32,108 nt of DNA, from assembly GCF_030655615.1 (NCBI RefSeq), contig NZ_JAURVJ010000195.1, forward strand, positions 1 to 32,108, written 5' to 3'. The position numbers and the translations under genes were made by a program. A model generated the notes under the pieces. It was not told the DNA's origin. It searched no databases and worked only from the letters and a program-made list of their open reading frames with translations. The stretch is from Nocardioides sp. Its GTDB lineage: Bacteria; Actinomycetota; Actinomycetes; Propionibacteriales; Nocardioidaceae. Shown piece by piece: positions 8,364 to 16,074 of this stretch (its first letter is position 1; every line of letters starts with the position of its first letter).

Positions 8364-8672
8364 TCAGCTCGTGCGGTGGGGGAGCGCGCAGACCTGCAGC
8401 ACCCGCTGGGCGATCGTCGCCTCGGCGGCGAGCAGGTCGATCGGGTGCCCGGCCGTCGTGGACTGCTTGTGCGCCTTGGCGAGCACGCCGACGGCCACGC
8501 TGGGCAGGTAGAGCACCCCCGTGAGGTCGACGACGAGATCGCGCGAGTAGTCGGCGGAGTGCGCCGAGATGGCGTCGCGAAGGACGACCGCCTCGTTCTC
8601 GTCGATCTCACCGGTGACGGTCAGCACGGAGGCGGAGGCGTCGAAGTCAGCTGCAAAGGGACCAGGTTCCAC
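8364..8672 (-). CDS. STAS anti-anti-sigma factor (antagonist)
   Basis: This 102-aa single STAS domain is of the RsbV/SpoIIAA type. The expected phosphorylation site is Ser58 in LPSVAVGVL, at the start of helix 2 after a VVDLTGV strand. The start is taken as the GTG at 8672, which gives exactly the length of the paralogue at 12791-13099; the frame is open further upstream over unlikely sequence. It converges with rsbP and is divergent from the fusion gene at 8797, across a 124-base gap that must hold both promoters. Partners are inferred to be the kinase domain of the 8797 protein and the two PP2C phosphatases. Confidence 0.85.
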   Translation of the reverse strand: MEPGPFAADFDASASVLTVTGEIDENEAVVLRDAISAHSADYSRDLVVDLTGVLYLPSVAVGVLAKAHKQSTTAGHPIDLLAAEATIAQRVLQVCALPHRTS

Positions 8673-8796
8673 GGGAGCAGGATAGTGGGTGGGAGTATCG
8701 ACTCGCGGGTGAGCCTCCGACTGGTCGCCCCTGACATCGTGACCGTGCCCGGTGCCGCCTCGTGGCGCACTCCCCACCCCCTGGTAAGAAGACTCT

Positions 8797-10230
8797 GTGT
8801 ACGACGACGACCTCGACGAGTTCATCGCAGCGCTGCAGGACGTGGTCCTTCCTGCTGGGGTGCCCGTCGTGCCCGGACTCGACGTCGCGGGCCACTTCTC
8901 GGTGCCGGCCGACCCGGGTGAGTCGACCGGCGCCTGGTTCGACGTGATCGTGCTTCGCTCGGGCCGCGTCGGCCTCGCCCTGGGACAGGTCCCGGGCAGC
9001 GGGCTGGCGGCCGTCGCCGCGGCGGGCGGCATCAGCGCGGTCCTGCGGGCCGGCCTCCTGTGCCACGAGGACCCGGTGGCCGCGCTCCAGCTCGGCGACC
9101 TCCACGCCGCCCACGCCGCCGACGTCCAGGGGACGACGGCCGTGCTGGCCCTGCTCGACCTGCGCGCCGGCGAGCTGACCTACGCCACCGCGGGCCACGA
9201 CGCCCCCGTGCTCGCCGCCACCGACGGACCGAGCCGTCGGCTCGCCCGCACCGCCGGGGGCCCGCTGGGTGCCTCGGGCGACATCACCGTCGGCCACCAG
9301 CGCCTCGAGTCCGGTGACCTGGTCCTGCTCAGCACGCCGACGTCGACCGACACCACCACCGCCCTCCTCGACCGCACCCGCGTGGCCGGCGACGCGTCGT
9401 CGAGCTGTGCGGCCTTCGCCGAGAACGCCGCAGCCGACCAGCTGCGCGGCGCCGTGATCGTCGTGGTCGCCGAGCTGGCCGACGACGTCCCGGCCGACCT
9501 CGACGTCGAGCTCCCCATCGACGACACCACCACCCGGCGTACCCGCCGCCAGCTCGAGGAGTGGCTGACGACCGTGGGCGCGACGTCCATGGACGCCCTC
9601 TCCCTGACCCACGCCACCGCCGAGCTCGTGTCCAACGCCGTCGAGCACGCCTACGCCGGCAGCGACGGCCGTCAGGGCACCGTCCACCTGCGGGCCGTCC
9701 ACGGGACCGACGGCCACGTCGTGGTCGACGTCAGCGACCACGGCCAGTGGCGCAACGCCACCGACGACATCGCCCGCGGCCGCGGCCTCGCCATGGCCGC
9801 CGGCCTGGTCGACGAGCTCGCCGTGACCACGGGCGCCGAGGGCACGTCCGCCCGCCTCCACCACCGCCTCTCGCGGCCCGTGCCCATCGACCGGGTCCCG
9901 ATCCGGGCGAGCTGGCCCGAGGCCGAGCCGCTCGAGGTCACCCAGACCGAGCTCGGCTCGGTCCGGCTGAGCGGCGAGTTCGGCCACGACGAGGTCGACG
10001 AGATCACCTACGCCCTGCTCCTCGCCTCGCGAGGACGCACCCAGACGGTCGACCTCGACCTCACCGACGTCACCGCCATCTCAGCCGGGGGGCTGCGGGT
10101 CCTGGGCGACCTCGTCCGCGTCCCCTCCGAGGGGTCGGACGACCGTGCGAGCGTCGTGCTCCACGCCCGCGAGGGATCACCCGCGCAGGCCGAGCTCGAG
10201 CGCGCCGGGATCGCCCACCGTGCCTCCTGA
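8797..10230 (+). CDS. Fusion protein: degenerate PP2C - RsbW-like kinase - STAS
   Basis: Three partner-switching modules lie in one 477-aa chain. Residues 20-230 have the SpoIIE/PP2C fold pattern (including ATAGHDAPVL at 130-139) but have lost metal ligands: GGDxxD is GAWFD (45-49), GDVSG is GQVPG (63-67), TDG is TPT (180-182) and the final DD is RG (217-218). It is therefore probably a pseudophosphatase. Residues 245-360 form an RsbW-type HATPase with Glu276/Asn280 (ELVSNAVEHAY), Asp314/Gly316 (VSDHGQW) and GRGL (328-331), apparently able to bind ATP. Residues 375-477 are a STAS domain with a candidate phospho-serine at Ser429 (TAISAGGL). GTG 8797 is the start. The end overlaps the response-regulator gene by 11 bases. 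Its sigma-factor or other target is unknown. Confidence 0.88.
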   Translation: MYDDDLDEFIAALQDVVLPAGVPVVPGLDVAGHFSVPADPGESTGAWFDVIVLRSGRVGLALGQVPGSGLAAVAAAGGISAVLRAGLLCHEDPVAALQLGDLHAAHAADVQGTTAVLALLDLRAGELTYATAGHDAPVLAATDGPSRRLARTAGGPLGASGDITVGHQRLESGDLVLLSTPTSTDTTTALLDRTRVAGDASSSCAAFAENAAADQLRGAVIVVVAELADDVPADLDVELPIDDTTTRRTRRQLEEWLTTVGATSMDALSLTHATAELVSNAVEHAYAGSDGRQGTVHLRAVHGTDGHVVVDVSDHGQWRNATDDIARGRGLAMAAGLVDELAVTTGAEGTSARLHHRLSRPVPIDRVPIRASWPEAEPLEVTQTELGSVRLSGEFGHDEVDEITYALLLASRGRTQTVDLDLTDVTAISAGGLRVLGDLVRVPSEGSDDRASVVLHAREGSPAQAELERAGIAHRAS

Positions 10231-10882
10231 CGACTCGACCCAGGGGAGCACCACGGCCGCGCCCCTGCGCATCGCGATCGCGGCCGACGCTCCCGTGGTG
10301 ATGGCGGGTGTGGCGTCGATGGTCCGCGACGCCGGCCCCGACGTGACGATGGTCGACCTTCCGTCGGGCTCGCTCGGCCTGACCGCGATCGACGTGGTGC
10401 TCTACGACCCCCTCAACGGAGTCCCCGCCGGCTGCGGCCCCTCCGGCGTACGACCCGGCCCTGCGCTGGTCGCGTTCTCCTGGTCGGTGCGCGCCGACAC
10501 CGCCATGAAGGCGCGCGCCCAGGGCGCCGCCGGGCTGCTGTCCAAGGACCTGCCCGCCGACCAGCTCGTCGCCGCTCTCAAGGCGATCCGCGCGGGCGAC
10601 CGGATGCCCTACACGGTCGTCGTCGACGACGGGGGGCCCGCCCGTCGCCGGAGCCGTCGGCCCGACGGGCTCACCGCCCGCGAGCTGGAGATGCTCGAGA
10701 TGATCACGCGCGGTCTCAGCAACGAGGAGATCGCGAGCAGCCTCTACCTCAGCATCAACTCCGTGAAGACCTACATCCGCACGGCCTACCGCAAGATCGG
10801 CGTGACCCGCCGGCCGCAGGCCGTGCTGTGGGGCGTCCACCACGGGTTCGGCGACGACCCGCCCAACGGCCTGTCGGGCTGA
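10220..10882 (+). CDS. NarL/LuxR-type response regulator, atypical receiver
   Basis: This 220-aa protein has an N-terminal receiver domain (about 15-120) and a C-terminal LuxR helix-turn-helix (about 152-212, LTARELEMLEMITRGLSNEEIA...SVKTYIRTAYRKIGV). The phospho-acceptor Asp is present in VVLYDPL and the conserved Lys in LLSKDL. The acidic pair after strand 1 is reduced to Ala-Asp (IAADAPVV), so phosphorylation may be weak or absent. The GTG at 10220 overlaps the end of the fusion gene, so the two are likely co-translated. No histidine kinase lies nearby. It belongs to the same subfamily as the partial regulator at 31849 (shared Tyr-Asp at the phosphosite and Ser/Thr-Trp after strand 4). Confidence 0.88.
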   Translation: MPPDDSTQGSTTAAPLRIAIAADAPVVMAGVASMVRDAGPDVTMVDLPSGSLGLTAIDVVLYDPLNGVPAGCGPSGVRPGPALVAFSWSVRADTAMKARAQGAAGLLSKDLPADQLVAALKAIRAGDRMPYTVVVDDGGPARRRSRRPDGLTARELEMLEMITRGLSNEEIASSLYLSINSVKTYIRTAYRKIGVTRRPQAVLWGVHHGFGDDPPNGLSG

Positions 10883-10971
10883 ACGGCGGTACGACTGGGT
10901 CGGCTCCGGCAGACTGGCCACCCGGTCGGCGACCGCAGGTCGGGACGAGCTCGAAGGGTGCACGGACGAGG

Positions 10972-12780
10972 ATGAGCGTCAGGGACGAGCAGGTCGGCGA
11001 GTTCGACCACTACGCCCGCCTGGTCCGCCGCCTGCTCGGCGTACCGGTCGGCCTGGTGTCGCTGGTCGAGCCCGACCGCCAGGTCTTCGTCGGCGCGATC
11101 GGCCTGCCCGACGCCTACCAGCGCTCGCGTGAGACGCCGCTGTCGCACTCCTTCTGCCAGTACGTCGTCAAGGACGAGCGCCCGCTCATCATCAGCGACG
11201 CGCGGGTCGACCCCCGGCTCTCCGACAACCTCGCGATCGAGGACCTCGGCGTCGTGGCCTACGCCGGGTGGCCGGTCACCGACCACACCGGCCGCGCCAT
11301 CGGGTCGCTGTGCGCCATCGACTCGGTGCCGCGCGAGTGGACCCGCGAGGACGTCGAGACCCTCGAGGACCTCGCCGCCGCCTGCTCCGCCGAGCTCGCG
11401 GAGCGGCAGCGGGCCATCGAGGCCGAGATCGCGCGGGAGTCCGCCGAGGAGTTCGGTGAGCAGACGCGAGCGCTTCTCACCCTGAGCACCGCCCTGGCCG
11501 CGACCGAGACGCTCGCCGACGTCGCGGCCGCCGTCGTACGCATCAGCACGACCGAGCTCGGCTGCTCCCACGCCGGGCTGTGGCTGCGCTCGGGCGTCGC
11601 GGTCGGCCACGCCGCCCCCGTCGCCTCCGAGGACCGGATGCGGTCGCGGGTGCGCGCGGAGCCACGCCCCGAGACGTTGACCTACGTCGAGAACTCCGAC
11701 ACCTGGCTCAACGCCCTCGTCCTGGGCGAGCTGCCGCTCGACGGCACCAACCCCCTCGGCGAGGCCCTGACCCGCCGCCAGATGGTCGCCTACGAGTCGC
11801 GGGCCGCCCAGAACCTGGCCTACCCCCACCTCGACAACCCCGAGCAGCTGGGCGAGGCCCGGGCCTTCCTCCCGCTCCGTCTCGGGGGCCGCGACTACGG
11901 CGTGCTCGCGCTGCTGTGGCCCGGTCGCCGCCAGTTCACCGACCACGACCGGGTCAACATGGCCGCCCTGGCCTCCTACACGGCCCAGGCGGTCCACCGC
12001 GCCCAGCTGCTCCAGCAGCGGCTCGACGTGGCGCTGACGCTCCAGCACGCGATGCTCACCAGCCTGCCGCGCCCGGCGCACCTGACGCTGACCGCGCGCT
12101 ACCGCCCGGCCGGGGCAGGCGAGGAGGTCGGCGGCGACTGGTACGACGCGCTCGTGACCCCGTCGGGCACGACCTACGTGATGATCGGCGACGTCGCCGG
12201 CCACGACATGGAGGCGGCCGCCGTCATGGGCCAGCTGCGCAGCATGCTGCGGATGACGGCGTGGCTGTCCGCGACGTCCTACGACGGGACGCCGGCGCGC
12301 GAGCTCGAGCAGCTCGACTGCGCCATGGAGGGGTTGGCCGTCGACACGGTCGCCACCGCCGTCCTCGCCCGGATCGAGCCGCTCGTCGACGGACCCGCGG
12401 GGTCGGGTGACGGTCGGCGGCTGCTGCGGTGGGCCAACGCCGGTCACCTGCCGCCGGTGCTCGTCGAGCCCGACGGGACCGCGCGGCTGCTGACCGGGGC
12501 CGACGGCAACGACCCGATGCTCGGCATGAGCCCCGACGCGCCCCGGTGCGACCAGACCGTGGCGGTCGCCCCGGGCTCGTGCCTGCTGCTCTACACCGAC
12601 GGGCTCGTCGAGCGCCGAGGCGAGCCCCTCGACGAGGGTCTCGAGCGGCTCCTCGCGGCCGTCACCCGGCACGCGGCGCGCAGCCAGGACGAGCTCCTCG
12701 ACCTGGTCCTGCACGACCTCGTCGGCGACACGCCGACCGACGACGTCGCCCTCCTCGCTGTCCGGTTCGGCGGGGAGTAG
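10972..12780 (+). CDS. GAF-GAF-PP2C serine phosphatase (RsbU/SpoIIE-type)
   Basis: This 602-aa soluble sensor phosphatase has GAF domain 1 at about 15-140 (SHSFCQYVV at 58-66, GRAIGSLCAID at 107-117), a helical linker to 170, GAF domain 2 at about 175-345, a second helical linker, and PP2C at about 370-600. All catalytic motifs are present: GGDWYD (387-392), GDVAGHD (406-412), NAGHLPPVLV (489-498), YTDGLVE (541-547) and TDDVALL (589-595). ATG 10972 was chosen because the frame upstream runs over the end of the regulator gene and does not look like protein. It is followed after 10 bases by a STAS gene, its probable substrate. GAF ligands are unknown. Confidence 0.92.
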   Translation: MSVRDEQVGEFDHYARLVRRLLGVPVGLVSLVEPDRQVFVGAIGLPDAYQRSRETPLSHSFCQYVVKDERPLIISDARVDPRLSDNLAIEDLGVVAYAGWPVTDHTGRAIGSLCAIDSVPREWTREDVETLEDLAAACSAELAERQRAIEAEIARESAEEFGEQTRALLTLSTALAATETLADVAAAVVRISTTELGCSHAGLWLRSGVAVGHAAPVASEDRMRSRVRAEPRPETLTYVENSDTWLNALVLGELPLDGTNPLGEALTRRQMVAYESRAAQNLAYPHLDNPEQLGEARAFLPLRLGGRDYGVLALLWPGRRQFTDHDRVNMAALASYTAQAVHRAQLLQQRLDVALTLQHAMLTSLPRPAHLTLTARYRPAGAGEEVGGDWYDALVTPSGTTYVMIGDVAGHDMEAAAVMGQLRSMLRMTAWLSATSYDGTPARELEQLDCAMEGLAVDTVATAVLARIEPLVDGPAGSGDGRRLLRWANAGHLPPVLVEPDGTARLLTGADGNDPMLGMSPDAPRCDQTVAVAPGSCLLLYTDGLVERRGEPLDEGLERLLAAVTRHAARSQDELLDLVLHDLVGDTPTDDVALLAVRFGGE

Positions 12781-12790
12781 ACCTGTCGTC

Positions 12791-13099
12791 GTGACTGCTC
12801 CATCGTTCGTGGCGTCGTACGACGAGACCACCTCGACCCTGGCACTCCGCGGCATCATCGACGAGCTGTCGATCGCCGAGATGGAGTCGGCGATCACGCA
12901 GGCGACGGCCGACCACACGCGCTCGGCCACCATCGACCTGAGCGACGTCGACTTCCTCCCCAGCATCGGGCTGGGGGTGCTGGCTGTCGCGATGCGCCAC
13001 GGCCGGACCGCCGGCGCCGAGCTGGTGCTGCGCACCCGGCGTGGCACGCTGTCCCAGCGGGTGCTCGAGATCAGCGGCCTGCCGTTCGAGCTCGTGTGA
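12791..13099 (+). CDS. STAS anti-anti-sigma factor (antagonist), second copy
   Basis: This 102-aa STAS protein aligns without gaps to the minus-strand STAS protein at 8364-8672, with the candidate phospho-serine again at residue 58 (FLPSIGLGVL) and a shared QRVL motif near the C-terminus. It starts with GTG, 10 bases after the GAF-GAF-PP2C stop, so phosphatase and substrate are probably one transcript. Its last bases overlap the GTG of a methyltransferase gene (GTGA). Confidence 0.9.
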   Translation: MTAPSFVASYDETTSTLALRGIIDELSIAEMESAITQATADHTRSATIDLSDVDFLPSIGLGVLAVAMRHGRTAGAELVLRTRRGTLSQRVLEISGLPFELV

Positions 13100-14247
13100 C
13101 GACCGGTCCGGACCCGACCGTCCGCTGCCGGTCCTGCCGTGCCGAGGTGGGCGACGTCGTCCTCGACCTCGGTCACCAGCCGTCGGCGGAGACCTTCCCC
13201 GCTCGGTCGGTCGACCCGTCGACCGACGAGCGGCACCGGCTCCGGATGGGGCTGTGCGGTGCGTGCGGGCTGGCCCAGCTGATGGAGGACCCCGGCACGG
13301 TCGAGGAGCAGACCATGGTGGTCGAGCCCCTGTCGATGACCGAGCAGGCCGAGGCGACGCTGGCGTTCGCGGCCGCCCACGTGCCACTCGGTGCGGGGAC
13401 GCGGGTCGTCGAGCTCGGTAGCCCGCACGGTGGCTCCCTGGTGCCACGGCTCGAGGCGGCGGGCCTCACGGTGCTGTCCCCGGGGGCGCCCGAGGCCGCG
13501 GGCTCGACCGACGTCGTGGTCGACGTCTACGGGCTCCTGCACGACGCCGACCAGACGGCCGCCCTCGCCCACCGCGTCGCCCTCCTCCGGCCCGGCGGCG
13601 CGCTGGTGCTCCAGCTCCACACGCTCGCCTCGGTCATCGCGGTCGGCCAGTTCTCCGAGCTGCGCCACGGCCACTTCGCCTACTGGTCCCTCCCCGCCCT
13701 CGACGGCGCCCTGCGTCGCCACGGGCTCGGCGTGCACCGGGCGCGGCGGTTCCCCCTGGACCACGGCACCCTCGCCGTCGTCGCGACGGCCAGCCCCGAG
13801 CCCGACGACGAGACGCTGTCCCTGCTCGCGGCCGAGCGGGCGGCCGGGGTGACCGACCCTCAGGTGCTCCGCACGCTCCAGCACGGCGCCGACGTCGCGA
13901 CCGGCCACCTGCGGGACTGGCTCGTCGCCGAGCGCGACGCCGGCCGCAGCGTGATGGGATACGGCGCAGCCGGCCGCTCGGTGCCGCTGCTCTGCCACGG
14001 CGCGATCGACGCCTCGCTCCTCCCGGCCGTCGCCGACGCGGCGACCACCAAGCACGGACGCCGCCTCCCCGGCACCGACATCCCGATCGTCACCCCCGCC
14101 GACCTGCTCGCCCGCCGCCCCGACCGCGTGCTCCTCTTCCTCCCCGACCTCCTCACCGAGGTGCGCCGGGCCCTCCCCGAGGTCGAGGCCGCCGGCGGCC
14201 GCTGGGTCGTCCTCACCCCCGCCCCCCGCGTCGTCGACCCCGAGTGA
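13096..14247 (+). CDS. Divergent sugar C-methyltransferase-like protein
   Basis: This 383-aa protein has the three-part layout of TylCIII/NovU/TcaB9-type sugar 3-C-methyltransferases: an N-terminal zinc-ribbon-like domain (CRSC at 11-14, then CGACG), a class I SAM domain, and a C-terminal domain with VMGYGAAGRS. Key motifs differ from the canonical copy at 16871: the SAM loop ELGSNDG-type motif is ELGSPHGG, and the catalytic YHEHF segment is RHGHF, losing the Tyr and Glu but keeping the His. Activity may therefore be altered or lost. The GTG overlaps the STAS stop, so it is translated with the signalling operon. It ends at a tandem hairpin shared with the converging glycan cluster. Confidence 0.8.
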   Translation: MTTGPDPTVRCRSCRAEVGDVVLDLGHQPSAETFPARSVDPSTDERHRLRMGLCGACGLAQLMEDPGTVEEQTMVVEPLSMTEQAEATLAFAAAHVPLGAGTRVVELGSPHGGSLVPRLEAAGLTVLSPGAPEAAGSTDVVVDVYGLLHDADQTAALAHRVALLRPGGALVLQLHTLASVIAVGQFSELRHGHFAYWSLPALDGALRRHGLGVHRARRFPLDHGTLAVVATASPEPDDETLSLLAAERAAGVTDPQVLRTLQHGADVATGHLRDWLVAERDAGRSVMGYGAAGRSVPLLCHGAIDASLLPAVADAATTKHGRRLPGTDIPIVTPADLLARRPDRVLLFLPDLLTEVRRALPEVEAAGGRWVVLTPAPRVVDPE

Positions 14248-14325
14248 GCGCTGACCCGTCAGCTATCGCTGACGGGTCAGCGCGGACGGACGCCGACCCG
14301 TCAGCAATTGCTGACGGGTCAGCGT
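14248..14325. terminator. Two tandem long hairpins (bidirectional terminator)
   Basis: The first hairpin has a perfect 16-bp stem (14248-14263 with 14268-14283, loop TATC). The second has arms 14290-14305 and 14310-14325 with one mismatch and the self-complementary loop AATT. Both carry the core GACCCGTCAGC. They start right after the methyltransferase stop and lie 17 bases from the stop of the converging glycosyltransferase. No T run follows, as is common for actinobacterial terminators. Confidence 0.8.
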
Positions 14326-14330
14326 GGGGG

Positions 14331-14350
14331 GCTAGACGGGGCTAGACGGG
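14331..14350. repeat. Tandem 10-bp duplication over a stop codon
   Basis: GCTAGACGGG occurs twice in direct succession. The second copy contains the TAG stop (14344-14342) of the minus-strand glycosyltransferase. It looks like a recent slippage duplication at the 3' end of the gene. Confidence 0.75.
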
Positions 14351-15412
14351 GCTGTCGGGGGCGCGGCTGGTGCCGTCGGTGAGCTGGCCGGGGTCGCGCT
14401 CGTGCAGGGCGGCCTGGGTCGACAGCCGGCTGCGCCAGCGGTGGAGGGCCTTCTTGACGCGGTAGAGCAGCAGGAGCAGCCGCGGGGCCCAGCGCAGGGC
14501 GAGGACCACGCCGCGGGTGCGGGCGTCGGGCCGGTGGGCGAGGGCGGCCTCGGCGGCCTCGCGGGCGCCGGGCACGTCGCCCTCGAGCAGCAGGCGGCGG
14601 GCCCGCACGGTCGCGCGGCGGTGCCGGCTGCGGGGGATAGCGACCGCCAGTGCCGCCCGGTCCTCGGCGGTGCCGATCTCGTCGACCGCGGCGGTCACGA
14701 CGCGCTCGAACGAGTCCTCCATGACCTCGACGCCGCGGGCGCCCCGGGAGTCGGAGTTCTCGCTCTCGCGGTAGAGCGCGAGCGGCTCCTCGAGCACCTG
14801 GTGGACGTAGCCGGCGGTCAGCAGGTCGACGAAGAACGAGAGGTCCTCGACCGCGGGGGTGTCGTGGCGGAAGCCGCCGATGGCGTCCCAGACCTCCTTG
14901 CGGACCAGCCCGGTGTAGTAGGGGATCCAGCCCTCGACCATCTCGCGCAGCGTGACGGGCGCCCCCTGGCGGTAGGCCGCCGGGACGGGCTCGCGGAAGG
15001 TCGGTCGGCGTACGCCGGTCTTGGTCAGGAAGCGGGCGTCGGGGGTGAGCACGTGCACGTCGGGGAGCCCGTCGAGCGTCGTCACGAGCCGCTCCATGAA
15101 CATCGGCTCGACCAGGTCGTCGGTGTGCAGGACGGCGACGTAGCGACCGACGGCTGCGCGGCCCGCGGCGTTGACGCCGCCGGCGGCGAAGGCGTTGGGC
15201 TGCCGGATCAGCACGACCCGGGGGTCCGCGAGGTAGGGCTCGACGATGCGGGCCATCTCGTCGGACGGCCCGTTGTCGACGACGACCAGCTGCCAGTCGT
15301 CGCGGGTCTGCGCGCGCACCGACTCGATGGTCTCGACCACGGTGTCCTCGGTGCGGTAGGCGCAGCAGAGGAACGAGACGGAGGGCCGGTCGGGCTCGTC
15401 GGGCGCGCTCAT
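14342..15412 (-). CDS. Family 2 glycosyltransferase
   Basis: This 356-aa protein has a GT-A fold of family GT2. The N-terminal nucleotide-sugar-binding strand is SVSFLCCAYRTEDTV (11-25), followed by VVVDNGPSD and the metal-binding DxD-like motif HTDD (96-99). WVEDLSFF-like residues (VEDLSFFVDLL) near residue 220 correspond to the acceptor/base region. The last 100 residues are basic helices with a hydrophobic patch (LRWAPRLLLLLYRVKKAL) that could hold it at the membrane. ATG 15412 shares one base with the stop of the PIG-L gene. As the last gene of the glycan operon it probably transfers the sugar made by the upstream enzymes; donor and acceptor are unknown. Confidence 0.88.
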   Translation of the reverse strand: MSAPDEPDRPSVSFLCCAYRTEDTVVETIESVRAQTRDDWQLVVVDNGPSDEMARIVEPYLADPRVVLIRQPNAFAAGGVNAAGRAAVGRYVAVLHTDDLVEPMFMERLVTTLDGLPDVHVLTPDARFLTKTGVRRPTFREPVPAAYRQGAPVTLREMVEGWIPYYTGLVRKEVWDAIGGFRHDTPAVEDLSFFVDLLTAGYVHQVLEEPLALYRESENSDSRGARGVEVMEDSFERVVTAAVDEIGTAEDRAALAVAIPRSRHRRATVRARRLLLEGDVPGAREAAEAALAHRPDARTRGVVLALRWAPRLLLLLYRVKKALHRWRSRLSTQAALHERDPGQLTDGTSRAPDSPV

Positions 15413-16074
15413 CAAGCGGCTCCCGTCGGTACGCCGGGCTCGACGACGATCCGCGCGGGGTGGAAGCCCTCGGCGTAGCGGTGCCCGGCCTGGACGCCGC
15501 GCAGGCGGGCGAGCCCGCGGAAGACCTCGTCGTCGAACCAGGTGCGGTCCTGCTGCGAGGGGTAGCCGGCGTGCAGCAGCCGGCACTTGTCGGCCAGGAC
15601 CTCGGCCGTCAGCGGCACCGAGACGAGCGGCTGCGCGAGGTCGGCCTCGGCCTTGAGGATCTCGTAGCCGAGCACCAGGTGGTCACGGAACACCGTCGGC
15701 ACCAGCCGCGCGAGCCCGCGGTGGTCCTGGTGGTTGTCGTGCGTCGACGGCGCGAGCACGAGGTCGGGCTCGCAGGTGCGGCGGAAGGTCTCGAGCTCGT
15801 CCTTGGCGCGGTTCCAGTGGTCGGGCAGTCGTCCGTCGGGGAGGTCGAGCACGGTCACCTCGAGATCGGCGCCCGGGCAGAACGACGCGAGGGCGGTGCG
15901 CTCCTCGGCCTCGCGCGGGGTGCCGGCTCCGCTGAGCACGAGCGCCCGCACCCGCAGCCCCGGCCGGGCCAGGCACCAGGTCAGCAGCGTGCCGCCGGCG
16001 CCGATCGCGACGTCGTCGCAGTGGGCACCGAGGACGACGACCTCGTCGCAGTGCGCCGGGACCAGGGAGCGCAT
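15412..16074 (-). CDS. PIG-L family deacetylase
   Basis: This 220-aa zinc-dependent N-deacetylase belongs to the LmbE/PIG-L family. The metal-binding motif AHCDD is at 17-21 (His18, Asp20, Asp21), and the second part, HDNHQDH, lies near residue 110. The family removes acetyl groups from GlcNAc-type sugars in GPI, mycothiol, antibiotic or cell-surface glycan pathways. ATG 16074 was chosen because it overlaps the stop of the upstream nucleotidyltransferase; the frame stays open upstream without meaning. Position in the operon points to deacetylation of a sugar intermediate rather than mycothiol synthesis. Confidence 0.88.
   Translation of the reverse strand: MRSLVPAHCDEVVVLGAHCDDVAIGAGGTLLTWCLARPGLRVRALVLSGAGTPREAEERTALASFCPGADLEVTVLDLPDGRLPDHWNRAKDELETFRRTCEPDLVLAPSTHDNHQDHRGLARLVPTVFRDHLVLGYEILKAEADLAQPLVSVPLTAEVLADKCRLLHAGYPSQQDRTWFDDEVFRGLARLRGVQAGHRYAEGFHPARIVVEPGVPTGAA

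Noticed and set aside
10786..14055. A 1089-codon open frame on the minus strand opposite the signalling genes
   Set aside because: It lies entirely antisense to well-supported domain genes and has Gly/Arg/Val/Glu-rich composition typical of high-GC shadow frames.
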